DNA of 64,000 nucleotides from Cellulosimicrobium funkei (GTDB lineage: Bacteria; Actinomycetota; Actinomycetes; Actinomycetales; Cellulomonadaceae), in the NCBI RefSeq assembly GCF_004519295.1, contig NZ_SOZH01000003.1, positions 496,001-560,000 of the forward strand, read 5' to 3'. Shown here piece after piece: positions 43,848 to 53,630 of this stretch. The notes under the pieces were generated by a model that saw only the letters and a list, made by a program, of their open reading frames with translations, did no database searches and was not told the DNA's origin. The position numbers and the translations under genes were made by a program. Each line of letters begins with the position of its first letter. Within the stretch, counting starts at the first letter, position 1.

Positions 43848-45118
43848 GCTCGACCGCAGCACCCGCTCCCCCTCCGCTCGACCCCGCACCCGGGGCGGAG
43901 CGTGCCCCGACCGTCGTCACGCCGCTGACGGAGCCGTCCGACGGCGTCGGCCCCGTCGTCGACACGCCCGCGGCGTTCGCGCGCGTCGTCGAGGCGTTCG
44001 CCGCCGCGAGCGGCCCCGTGGCCGCCGACGCCGAGCGCGCGTCCGGCTACCGGTACGGCCAGCGCACCTACCTCGTGCAGGTGCGCCGCGAGGGCGCGGG
44101 CACCGCGCTCGTCGACCCGGTCGCCGTGCCCGACCTGTCGCCGCTGCGCGAGGCGGTCGGGGACGCCGAGTGGGTCCTGCACGCCGCGTCCCAGGACCTG
44201 CCGGGGCTCGCGGAGCACGGGGTCGTCCCGGCGAGCGTGTTCGACACCGAGCTCGCCGCCCGCCTGCTGGGGATGGAGCGCGTCGGCCTCGCGGCGGTGG
44301 TCGCCGAGGTCCTCGGGCTCGGCCTCGCCAAGGAGCACTCGGCGGTGGACTGGTCGACGCGGCCCCTGCCCGAGGACTGGCTGCGGTACGCGGCGCTCGA
44401 CGTCGAGGTGCTCGTCCCGCTGCGCCGCGCGCTCGGGGAGCGGCTCGACGAGGCGGGCAAGGCGGACTGGGCGGCACAGGAGTTCGAGGCCGTCCGCACC
44501 GCGGGGCCGCCGGCCCCGCGACCCGAGCCGTGGCGTCGGACGTCCGGCACGCACACGCTGCGCGACCCGCGGCGCCTGGCCGTGGTCCGCAGCCTGTGGG
44601 AGGCCCGCGACGCGACCGCACGGGCGCGGGACATCGCTCCCGGGCGCGTCCTGCCCGACCGCGCGATCGTCGCCGCGGCGGAGGCGCTGCCGCGCACGGC
44701 CGGCCAGCTCGTGGAGCTGCCGCCGTTCGCGGGCAAGGGCACGCGCCGTCGCGCGGCGTACTGGCAGCGGGCCGTCGACGCGGCGCTCGCGCTGCCCGCG
44801 AGCGCGCTGCCGACCACGCGCGGGCCGCGCACGGACGCCCCGCCCCCGCCGCGCGCGTGGGCGGACCGCGACCCGGGCGCCGCGGCACGGCTCGACGCGG
44901 CGCGCGGCGTCGTGCAGGAGCTCGCCGAGCGGTACGCGCTGCCCGTCGAGAACGTGCTCCAGCCCGACGCCCTGCGGCGCCTGTGCTGGACGCCGCCGGA
45001 GCCCGCCGACGCGGCGGGGATCGCCGCGTTCCTGCGCGGCCGCGGGGCGCGCGAGTGGCAGGTGGGGCTCGTCGCGGAGCCCCTCGCGGACGCGTTCGAG
45101 CGCGCCGGCGAGCGGTAG
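43844..45118 (+). CDS. RNase D-like 3'-5' exonuclease with HRDC domain
   Basis: The 424-residue protein has a DEDD-type exonuclease domain: VAADAERASGYRYGQRTYLVQV for the first Asp/Glu pair, VLHAASQDLPGL for the second Asp, and DWLRYAALDVEVLVPL for the last Asp and Tyr. An HRDC-like helical domain follows (RAIVAAAEALPRTAGQLVEL) with a further C-terminal segment. It probably trims tRNA or small RNA 3' ends. Met1 overlaps the DUF3000 stop. It is likely to be the actinobacterial ribonuclease D. Confidence 0.85.
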   Translation: MSSTAAPAPPPLDPAPGAERAPTVVTPLTEPSDGVGPVVDTPAAFARVVEAFAAASGPVAADAERASGYRYGQRTYLVQVRREGAGTALVDPVAVPDLSPLREAVGDAEWVLHAASQDLPGLAEHGVVPASVFDTELAARLLGMERVGLAAVVAEVLGLGLAKEHSAVDWSTRPLPEDWLRYAALDVEVLVPLRRALGERLDEAGKADWAAQEFEAVRTAGPPAPRPEPWRRTSGTHTLRDPRRLAVVRSLWEARDATARARDIAPGRVLPDRAIVAAAEALPRTAGQLVELPPFAGKGTRRRAAYWQRAVDAALALPASALPTTRGPRTDAPPPPRAWADRDPGAAARLDAARGVVQELAERYALPVENVLQPDALRRLCWTPPEPADAAGIAAFLRGRGAREWQVGLVAEPLADAFERAGER

Positions 45119-45126
45119 CGGGAGGG

Positions 45127-45132
45127 TAGGGT
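45127..45132 (+). promoter_or_regulatory. Leaderless -10 box of FemX-like gene
   Basis: TAGGGT ends 7 nt before the GTG start. Confidence 0.5.
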
Positions 45133-45139
45133 CGTCCGC

Positions 45140-46183
45140 GTGCACGACGCGAACCTGACGATCCGGACAGTCACCGACCGAGCCTCCTGGGACGCCCGGG
45201 TGAACGAGCTCGGCGGCCACCCCCTGCAGCTGTGGGGCTGGGGCGAGGTCAAGGCCACGGGCGCCTGGACCCCGCACCGCGTGGAGGCGGTGGACGGCGA
45301 CGGCCGCGTCCGCGGCCTGGCGCAGGTCCTCGTGCGGTCCCTCCCGGCGCAGTTCAAGGCGCTGTGCCACGTGCCCCGCGGGCCCGTGATCGCGCCGGCG
45401 GGAGACGGCTGGGGCGCCGGCCCGGGCGTGGGCGACGACGCGACGCGCGACGCCGTGACCCGTGCGGTCGTCGCGTGGTGCAAGACGACGGTGGGCGGCG
45501 TCGGCGTCACGATCGAGCCCGACTGGCCGGTCGGGACGCACCTCGCGCTGCCCGACGCCCGCCCCGCGGCGAACCCGATCCTCTACCCGGTGACGCTGAT
45601 CCTCGATCTCACGAAGTCCGAGGACGAGCTGACGAAGGCCATGGGCAAGTCGACGCGGTACGACATCCGCAAGGCGGCGCGCACCGGCCTCGAGGTGCGG
45701 CGCGTGACGGACGAGGCCGAGGTGCGCCAGGTGCTCGACGTCTACCACGAGACCGCCGAGCGAGCGGGCTTCGCGCTGCACGACGACGAGTACTACCTCG
45801 CGATCCACCGCGAGCTCGGCGAGCACTCGGTGCTCGTCGCCGCGTTCTCCGAGGGCGCCCCGGTGTCGTTCGTGTGGTGCGTGTCGTCGGCGACGACGTC
45901 GTTCGAGCTCTACGGCGGCATCAACGACGCGGGTCGCAAGCTGCGCGCGAACGCGCCGGTGAAGTGGCACGCGATCACGCTCGCGCAGCAGGCCGGCCTG
46001 GTCCGGTACGACATGAACGGTCTGCTCAACGACGGGATCAGCGAGTTCAAGCGCAGCTTCGCCCAGCACGACGACGAGCTCGTGCACAGCGTCGACGTGC
46101 CGTTCTCGATGTGGTACTCCGCGTGGAACAAGGGCCTGCCGACCGCGAAGAAGGTCGTGCGCAAGCTCCGCGGGAGCCGCTGA
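45140..46183 (+). CDS. FemX-type peptidoglycan bridge aminoacyltransferase
   Basis: The 347-residue protein belongs to the Fem/MurM family, which uses aminoacyl-tRNA to add the first residue of the interpeptide bridge to lipid II. It carries two GNAT-like halves: an N-terminal segment with LQLWGWGEVKA, and a second with MGKSTRYDIRKAARTGLEV and the VVAAFSEGAPVSFVW-type core. A helical arm is not obvious. The amino acid (Gly, Ser, Ala or Thr) cannot be told. With the racemase and D-Asp ligase-like genes it suggests an L-amino acid plus D-Asp bridge. GTG is set by a TAGGGT box 7 nt upstream. Confidence 0.82.
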   Translation: MHDANLTIRTVTDRASWDARVNELGGHPLQLWGWGEVKATGAWTPHRVEAVDGDGRVRGLAQVLVRSLPAQFKALCHVPRGPVIAPAGDGWGAGPGVGDDATRDAVTRAVVAWCKTTVGGVGVTIEPDWPVGTHLALPDARPAANPILYPVTLILDLTKSEDELTKAMGKSTRYDIRKAARTGLEVRRVTDEAEVRQVLDVYHETAERAGFALHDDEYYLAIHRELGEHSVLVAAFSEGAPVSFVWCVSSATTSFELYGGINDAGRKLRANAPVKWHAITLAQQAGLVRYDMNGLLNDGISEFKRSFAQHDDELVHSVDVPFSMWYSAWNKGLPTAKKVVRKLRGSR

Positions 46184-46210
46184 CGCGGGCTCCCGAGCGC
46201 CCCGAACCCC

Positions 46211-46251
46211 GAAGAGACCCGGTATCGCGCGATGCGATACCGGGTCTCTTC
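46211..46251 (+). terminator. 18-bp perfect hairpin after FemX-like gene
   Basis: GAAGAGACCCGGTATCGC (46211-46228) pairs exactly with GCGATACCGGGTCTCTTC (46234-46251) around a 5-base loop. It lies 27 bases past the stop. It is the strongest hairpin in the window and also contains two of four GTATCG/CGATAC motifs found before fadA. Confidence 0.75.
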
Positions 46252-46279
46252 ATGTCGTAGCATCGGTCTCGTGCTTTCC

Positions 46280-46303
46280 CGATACCCGCGGTAGCGTGTA
46301 TCG
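46280..46303. promoter_or_regulatory. CGATAC/GTATCG inverted pair upstream of fadA
   Basis: CGATAC (46280-46285) and GTATCG (46298-46303) are spaced by 12 bases and flank TAGCGT (46292-46297), a -10-like box. The layout resembles an operator overlapping the fadA promoter. No regulator gene is in view. Confidence 0.4.
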
Positions 46304-46374
46304 CACGTACGACCCCCCGAGCGGTGCCGCTCCGGACACCGCCGTCCCGACCATCTGCATCGGATGGAGATGCC

Positions 46375-47670
<1,296 letters not shown>

Positions 47671-47672
47671 CG

Positions 47673-49835
47673 ATGAGCGCACCGACCGACACCACGCCCA
47701 CCACCTCCGCGGACGCGACGAAGGACGCCACGCGCGGGGAGCGCGTCACGCACTCGCTCGTGCGCGACGTCGCGCTCCCCGGCGGGACGGGCACGCTCGC
47801 CCTCGTCACGCTCGACAACGGGCTCGACCACACCAAGCCGACGACGCTCGGCCCAGAGGGCCTCGCGGAGCTGCACGCGGCCCTCGAGACGCTGCGGCGC
47901 CGGGCCGCGGACGGCGAGATCGTCGCCGTCGCGATCACGGGCAAGCCGTACTTCCTCGCCGCCGGCGCGGACCTCACGCAGGCCGCGGCCGTCCAGGTGC
48001 GCGACGACGCGCTCGCCCTCGGGCGCGCCGGCCACGCCGCGTACACGCTGCTCCAGGACATGGGCGTGCCGACGTTCGCGTTCGTCAACGGCGTCGCGCT
48101 CGGCGGCGGCCTCGAGGTCGCGCTGAACTGCACGTACCGCACCGTCGCGTCCGACGCCGGCGCGCTCGCACTGCCCGAGGTCGGCCTGGGCCTGGTCCCC
48201 GGCTGGGGCGGCGCCTACCTCGTGCCGCGCCTGCTCGGCGTCGAGAAGGCGATGGACGTCATCCTCGCCCGCCCGGCCGCGAACAAGCCGTTCAAGGCGC
48301 AGGAGGCGTACGAGATCGGGCTCGTCGACGCGCTCTTCGAGGCGCCCGACTTCCTCGAGTCGTCGCTGCGCTGGGCCGAGGCCGTGCTGCGCGGCGAGAT
48401 CGTCGTCGAGCGGCGCGAGCTCGACCCGCAGCCCGTGTGGGACGCCGTCGTCGCCGGGACGCGTCAGCGCCTCGACGCCGTGGTCGCGGGCTCGCGCCCC
48501 GCCCCGTACCGCGCGCTCGACCTCGTCGCCGCCGCGCGCACCGCGTCGCGCGAGGAGGCGTTCGCCGCCGAGGACGAAGCCCTCGCGGACCTCATCATGA
48601 GCGACGAGATGCGCGCGAGCGTCTACGCGTTCCAGCTCGTCTCGAAGGGCAAGCGGCCCCAGGGCGCGCCGGACGCGAAGCTCGCCCGCCCCGTCACCCG
48701 CGTGGGGATCGTGGGCGCTGGGCTCATGGCCGCGCAGATCGCGCTGCTGTTCGCGCAGCGCCTCCAGGTGCCGGTCGTCATGCGCGACCTCGACCAGGAG
48801 CGCGTCGACAAGGGCCTCGGCTACGTCCGCTCCACCGTCGAGAAGCTCGTACGCTCGGGCCGCATGTCCACGGACACCGGCGCGCGCATCGTCGGCTCCG
48901 TGCACGGCACGACCGAGCTCGGCGACTTCGCGGGCTGCGACGTCGTCATCGAGGCGGTCACGGAGATCCTCGGGCTCAAGAAGAAGGTCTTCGCCGAGCT
49001 CGAGGGCGTCCTGTCGCCCGAGGCCGTGCTGCTGACCAACACGTCCGCGCTGTCGATCACCGAGATGGCGGCCGACCTGCAGCACCCCGAGCGCGTCGTC
49101 GGGATGCACTTCTTCAACCCCGTCGCCCAGATGCCGCTCGTCGAGATCATCCAGGCGGCGAAGACCGACGACGCGGCCCTCGCGACGGCGTTCGCCATGA
49201 CGAAGAAGCTCCGCAAGACGGCCGTGCTCGTCGCCGACCGCCCCGGGTTCGTCGTCAACCGCCTGCTCATCCTGCTCATGGGCAAGATCGTCGAGGCGGT
49301 CGAGAACGGCACGTCGGTCGAGGTCGCGGACCGCGCCGTCGCACCGCTCGGCCTGCCGATGCCGCCGTTCGCGCTGTTCGACCTCGTCGGCCCGGCCGTC
49401 GGCCTGCACGTCCTCACGTCGCTGCGCGAGGACCTGGGCGACCGGTTCCCCGAGTCCCCCGGCCTGCAGCGCATCGTGGACGAGCAGATCCCCGTCGTCC
49501 TCGACGCGCCGAAGGGCCTGCCCAAGCCCGTCGACCCCGCGATCCAGCGGGTCTTCGGCACGGGCGAGGCGGGCGGCGACGGGGCGCTGGACGAGGCCGG
49601 CGTCCTCGACTCCGTGCTCACGGCGCTCACGCAGGAGATCGGGCTCATGCTCGACGAAGGCGTGGTCGCGAGCCCGTCGCAGATCGACCTGTGCATGATC
49701 CTCGGCGCGGGGTGGGGCTTCCACCTGGGCGGCATCACGCCGTACCTCGACCGCACGGGCTACAGCGAGAAGGTCCTGGGCCGCCGCTTCCTGCCCGACG
49801 GCGTCGCGAACGTCCCGGCGACATCGCGCGTCTGA
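47673..49835 (+). CDS. fadB: Trifunctional-type 3-hydroxyacyl-CoA dehydrogenase/enoyl-CoA hydratase
   Basis: The 720-residue fusion carries out hydration and NAD-dependent dehydrogenation in beta-oxidation. The N-terminal hydratase half has GKPYFLAAGADL and FVNGVALGGGLEVALNC with the oxyanion-hole glycines. The dehydrogenase half starts near 345 with VGIVGAGLMAAQIALLF and includes NTSALSITEMA and GMHFFNPVAQMPLVEI (catalytic His). Start and spacing (2 bp after fadA) fit one operon. A hairpin-rich repeat follows the stop. Confidence 0.93.
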   Translation: MSAPTDTTPTTSADATKDATRGERVTHSLVRDVALPGGTGTLALVTLDNGLDHTKPTTLGPEGLAELHAALETLRRRAADGEIVAVAITGKPYFLAAGADLTQAAAVQVRDDALALGRAGHAAYTLLQDMGVPTFAFVNGVALGGGLEVALNCTYRTVASDAGALALPEVGLGLVPGWGGAYLVPRLLGVEKAMDVILARPAANKPFKAQEAYEIGLVDALFEAPDFLESSLRWAEAVLRGEIVVERRELDPQPVWDAVVAGTRQRLDAVVAGSRPAPYRALDLVAAARTASREEAFAAEDEALADLIMSDEMRASVYAFQLVSKGKRPQGAPDAKLARPVTRVGIVGAGLMAAQIALLFAQRLQVPVVMRDLDQERVDKGLGYVRSTVEKLVRSGRMSTDTGARIVGSVHGTTELGDFAGCDVVIEAVTEILGLKKKVFAELEGVLSPEAVLLTNTSALSITEMAADLQHPERVVGMHFFNPVAQMPLVEIIQAAKTDDAALATAFAMTKKLRKTAVLVADRPGFVVNRLLILLMGKIVEAVENGTSVEVADRAVAPLGLPMPPFALFDLVGPAVGLHVLTSLREDLGDRFPESPGLQRIVDEQIPVVLDAPKGLPKPVDPAIQRVFGTGEAGGDGALDEAGVLDSVLTALTQEIGLMLDEGVVASPSQIDLCMILGAGWGFHLGGITPYLDRTGYSEKVLGRRFLPDGVANVPATSRV

Positions 49836-49851
49836 CCAAACCCCTCCTCCT

Positions 49852-49915
49852 CCGCCGAGCAGGTGGTTGTGGCCCGTCCCGAGTACAGGACGAGCCACGA
49901 CCGCCTGCTCGGCGG
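49852..49915. repeat. Palindromic intergenic repeat, copy B
   Basis: Two 28-base arms (49852-49879 and 49888-49915) match at 25 of 28 positions around an 8-base loop. Two of the three mismatches would be G-U wobbles in RNA. It lies between convergent genes (fadB and the deacetylase gene), like copy A, and shares 25 of 28 bases of its left arm with that copy. It could be a terminator, a repeat element, or both. Confidence 0.65.
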
Positions 49916-49932
49916 CTGCCAGAGGGGGTGAG

Positions 49933-50688
49933 TCAGTCCTCTCCGTTCATGAGCAGGAGCTCGAACGCCACGGCGTGCTCCACGCCCATCCGCTCGCCCG
50001 TCGGGGCGCTCATCGACGCGAGGAACGCCGCCGGGTCGAAGTCCTCCCAGCCGAGGCCGTCGAGGTAGGCGGCGTGCGCGCGCAGGGACGCCACGCCCGC
50101 GTCGAAGGTCGCGCTGACGTCCGCGCCGTGCCGGGCGTCGGGCGACGCGGCGACCCACACCTGGCGCACGCCGCCCCACGGCTCGGTCCCGTCCGACTCG
50201 ACCTGCTCGCGGAACACCCACCGGTTCCCCGCGTCGCGCACGGCGTCCACGACGGCCCGCCCCGTCGCGACGTGGTCCGCCTGGTTGAGCATCCCGCCCG
50301 GGAACGTCTCGCGATAGTTCCCGGTGATCACGACGTCGGGCCGGTGGCGCCGGATCGCCCCCGCGATCGCGCGCCGCAGCGGCAGGCCGTACTCGAGGAC
50401 GCCGTCGGGCAGCCCGAGGAACTCGACCTTGTCGACGCCGACGATCCGTGCCGACTCGACCTCCTCCGCCTCCCGCACGCGGCGCGCCTCGTCCGGGTCC
50501 ATGCCGTCGATCCCCGCCTCGCCGCTCGTGACCATGCAGTACACGACCCGCTTGCCCTGCGCGGTCCACCGCGCGACGGCGGCGGCCGCGCCGAACTCCA
50601 TGTCGTCCGGGTGCGCGACGACCGCGAGCGCCGTCGACCAGTCCTCTCGCAGCGGGGTGAGCGGGGGCACGGTGTCGGTCTCGGTCAT
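49933..50688 (-). CDS. PIG-L family deacetylase
   Basis: The 251-residue Zn-dependent hydrolase opens the catalytic domain with VVAHPDDMEFG (metal His, Asp, Asp), then has MLNQADHVATGRAVVDAV, where the third metal His lies. The family deacetylates N-acetyl sugars, for example in mycothiol, bacillithiol or GPI pathways. The length and start fit stand-alone actinobacterial homologues, but the substrate is unknown. It is convergent with fadB. ATG is supported by a TAGCGT box 6 nt upstream. Confidence 0.85.
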   Translation of the reverse strand: MTETDTVPPLTPLREDWSTALAVVAHPDDMEFGAAAAVARWTAQGKRVVYCMVTSGEAGIDGMDPDEARRVREAEEVESARIVGVDKVEFLGLPDGVLEYGLPLRRAIAGAIRRHRPDVVITGNYRETFPGGMLNQADHVATGRAVVDAVRDAGNRWVFREQVESDGTEPWGGVRQVWVAASPDARHGADVSATFDAGVASLRAHAAYLDGLGWEDFDPAAFLASMSAPTGERMGVEHAVAFELLLMNGED

Positions 50689-50694
50689 GACGCC

Positions 50695-50700
50695 ACGCTA
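50695..50700 (-). promoter_or_regulatory. Leaderless -10 box of deacetylase gene
   Basis: TAGCGT on the minus strand ends 6 nt before the ATG. Confidence 0.5.
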
Positions 50701-50748
50701 TGCCGCGTCCCGGCGCCGAGCGCGACGACGGCGCAGGCCCGGGCCCCG

Positions 50749-53031
50749 TCAGTGCTCGGCGGTCGCGTCCTCGGTCGCGTGACCGAGCGCCACGGCGGGA
50801 GGGACCCCGTCGGCGGGCGCTCCCCCGACGGGCGCGTCCTCGACCGACGTCACGGCCGGGTCGACGAACAGGCGGGCGCGCTCGGCGTCGACCACCGCGC
50901 GCGCGAGCGACGCCTCGGACACGTCGACCGCGCCCGCGACCTCCTCGGCGAGCGCGCTGCGGCGCGCATAGGCGTCGAACAGCCGGGCCTTGGTGCCGAG
51001 AAGGCGCACGAGGTGCTCGTCGACGCTGTCGACGGTGAGCAGGCGGTGCACCTGGACGGTCTCGACCTGCCCCATGCGGTGGGCGCGCGCGACGGCCTGC
51101 GCCTCGGTCGTCGGCTTGGTCTGCGGCTCGCACAGGACCACGACGGACGCCGCCTGGAGGTTGAGACCCACTCCCCCAACGTCGATCTGGCTGACGAGCA
51201 CGCGCGGGTCCTCGGCCGCGGTGAAGTCGTCGACGATCGTCTGGCGCGTGCGGGCGGGCACGGAGCCGGTGAGGGGCGGGAGGGCGAGGTCGCCGAGCGC
51301 GCGCACGACCACGTCCACGACGTCCCGGAAATACGAGAACACCACGACCTTGCGCCCGTTCTCGGCCGCCTCGCGCGCGATCTCGACGAGCCGGCGCAGC
51401 TTCGCCGAGTCCTCGGGGTGCTCGACGGCGAACGCCGCCCGCCGCATGGCCATGAACGACCCCGCCGCGACCGCCTCCCGGTACGCGGCGCCGTCGACCG
51501 TGCCGAGCCGCTCCCACTCGTCGACCTGCACGAGCTCGGGCAGCTCCTCGAGCACGTCCTCGGCGTTGCGGCGCAGGTAGGCGGGCGCGACGGCGTGCCG
51601 GAACGCGTCGGGGCCGGCGGCGCCGTGCGCGGCGTCCAGCCGTGCCGCGAGCTCGGGCTGGAGGTAGCCCAGCAGGGTGCGGAACTCCTCGACCCGGTTC
51701 TCCATGGGCGTGCCGGTGAGCAGGAGCACGTGCTCGGTCGTCCGCGCGAGGGCCGCGACGGCCACGGACCGCTTCGCGAGCGGGTTCTTCACGTAGTGCG
51801 CCTCGTCCACGACGAGCACCGCCGGCGCCGCCGCGGCGAACGCCTCGGTCCCCGTGCGCCGCAGGCCCGCGAAGGTCACGACGGCGACACCGCCCGCAGC
51901 GCGCCACGCCGCGGCCGCCTCCTCCCGGTCCTCGCCGTGGACGGCGTGCACCGGGAGGCTCGCGTGCGCGCGCAGCTCGCGCACCCAGTTCTCCAGCACG
52001 CTCGCCGGGCACACGACGAGCGCGTGGGTCGCACCGCGGGCGACCAGGTGCGCGACGACGGCGACGGCCTGCACCGTCTTGCCCAGGCCCATCTCGTCGC
52101 CCAGGACGACGCGGCGCTGGGCGAGCGCGAAGCGGGCCCCGAACGCCTGGTACCCGCGCAGCGAGACCGTCAGCAACGACTCGTCGAGCGCCTGCGTCTG
52201 CACGCGGTCGACCAGCTCGGCAGGCAGGTGCCCGGCCGCGGCGGCGACGTCGCGGCCCGTGGGGGCGACGCCGTCGAGCAGCGCGTAGTACGCCGCGGAC
52301 CGGCGGCGGAAGTCCTCCCAGACGTCGTACGGGCGCGCGGGCTCGGCGAGCAGCCCGACGACGCGCCGCGCCTCCTCGGCGAGCCCCGACGCATGAGCTC
52401 GCTCGACGACCGCGGCGAGCACCGTGACCGCCGCGGAGGCCCGACGCCGCCGCTCGCCCCACGCGAGCAGGCGGCGCGCCGCGCTCGCGGCGACCAGCGC
52501 GTCGGCGCGCACGCGCTCGTGCTCCGCGAGCGCGGCTCGCACCTGGTCGCCGTAGCGCGCGACGGCGGCGTCGGCCTGGTCGAGCGTGTGGAGCGCCTGG
52601 ACGAGCGCGGTCGCGACCGGGTCCGTCGGCGTGAGGTCGATCCGGAAGCGCAGGCTCTCGCGCACGGCGCGCGCCACCTGCTCGGCGGCGGCGAGCAGGT
52701 GCGTCGCCGTCTGGGGGCCGATCTCGGGGAGCTTCTCCAGCCCGTCGCGCCCGAGCCGCGCGACCTCGCCGACCGTCCGCACGCCCGCGTCCGCGAGCGC
52801 CCCGAGCCGCAGGCGCTCGCGCGTGACGTCGCGCAGCGACGCGACGTCGACGGCGTCGAGGCGCGCCAGGACCTTCTCCTCGCGGCTGTCGCCGAACGCG
52901 GCGCGCACCTGCTCGCGGGCCGTCCCGGGCGCGGCGGAGAGGGTCGCGAGCAGCGCGGCGAGGGCGTCCGCGTCCGCGACGACCGCCCGAGCGGTGGCGA
53001 CGTCGGGCAGCGCGCCGCTCGCGGCGGTCAC
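50749..53031 (-). CDS. Snf2-type helicase-related ATPase
   Basis: The 760-residue protein has a helix-hairpin-helix-like region at about 86-112 (ARLGRDGLEKLPEIGPQTAT) and a helical linker. The SF2 ATPase core follows: Walker A GDEMGLGKTV (311-320), DEAH at 409-412 and LTGTPMENR near 436. The C-terminal helicase domain carries DPRVLVSQIDVGGVGLNLQAA and RAHRMGQ. It is likely a DNA translocase. GTG overlaps the Doc-like toxin stop (GTGA), so the toxin-antitoxin pair and this helicase form one coupled operon. Its biological role is unknown. Confidence 0.88.
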   Translation of the reverse strand: MTAASGALPDVATARAVVADADALAALLATLSAAPGTAREQVRAAFGDSREEKVLARLDAVDVASLRDVTRERLRLGALADAGVRTVGEVARLGRDGLEKLPEIGPQTATHLLAAAEQVARAVRESLRFRIDLTPTDPVATALVQALHTLDQADAAVARYGDQVRAALAEHERVRADALVAASAARRLLAWGERRRRASAAVTVLAAVVERAHASGLAEEARRVVGLLAEPARPYDVWEDFRRRSAAYYALLDGVAPTGRDVAAAAGHLPAELVDRVQTQALDESLLTVSLRGYQAFGARFALAQRRVVLGDEMGLGKTVQAVAVVAHLVARGATHALVVCPASVLENWVRELRAHASLPVHAVHGEDREEAAAAWRAAGGVAVVTFAGLRRTGTEAFAAAAPAVLVVDEAHYVKNPLAKRSVAVAALARTTEHVLLLTGTPMENRVEEFRTLLGYLQPELAARLDAAHGAAGPDAFRHAVAPAYLRRNAEDVLEELPELVQVDEWERLGTVDGAAYREAVAAGSFMAMRRAAFAVEHPEDSAKLRRLVEIAREAAENGRKVVVFSYFRDVVDVVVRALGDLALPPLTGSVPARTRQTIVDDFTAAEDPRVLVSQIDVGGVGLNLQAASVVVLCEPQTKPTTEAQAVARAHRMGQVETVQVHRLLTVDSVDEHLVRLLGTKARLFDAYARRSALAEEVAGAVDVSEASLARAVVDAERARLFVDPAVTSVEDAPVGGAPADGVPPAVALGHATEDATAEH

Positions 53032-53414
53032 GACTCGCGGCGCACGACGTGCTCCGCGAGCCTCCGCGCCACGGTCTCGACGTCGTCGATCTCGCCGGCT
53101 GCGACACCGACGACGAGGGCGTACGCGGTGTCCTGCGGCATGACGAGCCGCACCCCGTTGAGCGCGTAGAAGAGTCTGACCGCGACCCAGCCCAGTCGCT
53201 TGTTCCCGTCGATCAGCGCGTGGTTCTTCGTGACGGAGAGAAGCAGCGCCGCTGCCTTCTCGTCGAGGGCGGGGTAGGCCTCGACGCCGTACATCGACGC
53301 GGCCGGACGCGCCAGTGCGGACGACAGGAGCCCGAAGTCGCGGACGGCGGGCGGGTGCCCGAGGAACGCCGTGGCGGCGGCGACGAGGTCGTCCTCGTCG
53401 AGGTACACGACCAC
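53028..53414 (-). CDS. doc: Doc-like toxin (Fic fold)
   Basis: The 128-residue protein carries the Doc/Fic signature HALIDGNKRLGW (His65 to Trp76), with the usual His, Asp and Asn-Lys-Arg spacing. Doc toxins inactivate EF-Tu by phosphorylation; Fic relatives AMPylate. Length and the H-x-x-x-D-G-N-K-R version fit Doc. It starts 2 bp after an RHH-type antitoxin gene, as in type II modules. Its stop overlaps the Snf2 gene by 4 bp, which is unusual for a toxin gene. Confidence 0.85.
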   Translation of the reverse strand: MVVYLDEDDLVAAATAFLGHPPAVRDFGLLSSALARPAASMYGVEAYPALDEKAAALLLSVTKNHALIDGNKRLGWVAVRLFYALNGVRLVMPQDTAYALVVGVAAGEIDDVETVARRLAEHVVRRES

Positions 53415-53416
53415 GG

Positions 53417-53614
53417 CTACTGCGCGAGCCGGTCGAGCAGCTCCTGGTCCTCCGCCACGATGTCGGCGAGCAGCCGGTCACGCATCTCGCGCCGCTTCGC
53501 GTCGTACTCCACGACGGCGCGTGCGACGGCTGTGTTCGCGGAGACGCCCTCGCGGCGGGCGATACGCTCCAGCGCCGCCTGCGCGTCGTCGTCGAGCCGC
53601 AAGGTCATAGCCAC
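53417..53614 (-). CDS. Ribbon-helix-helix antitoxin
   Basis: The 65-residue protein has the CopG/RHH opening MTLRLDDDAQAALERIARREG followed by two helices (SANTAVARAVVEYDAKRREM), as expected for a DNA-binding antitoxin. The C-terminal acidic helix likely wraps the toxin. A GTG start is preferred because GAGGAG lies 5 nt upstream; the ATG two codons later is possible. An imperfect palindrome at 53631 could be its own operator. Confidence 0.82.
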   Translation of the reverse strand: MAMTLRLDDDAQAALERIARREGVSANTAVARAVVEYDAKRREMRDRLLADIVAEDQELLDRLAQ

Positions 53615-53630
53615 GTGGGCTCCTCTCGTT

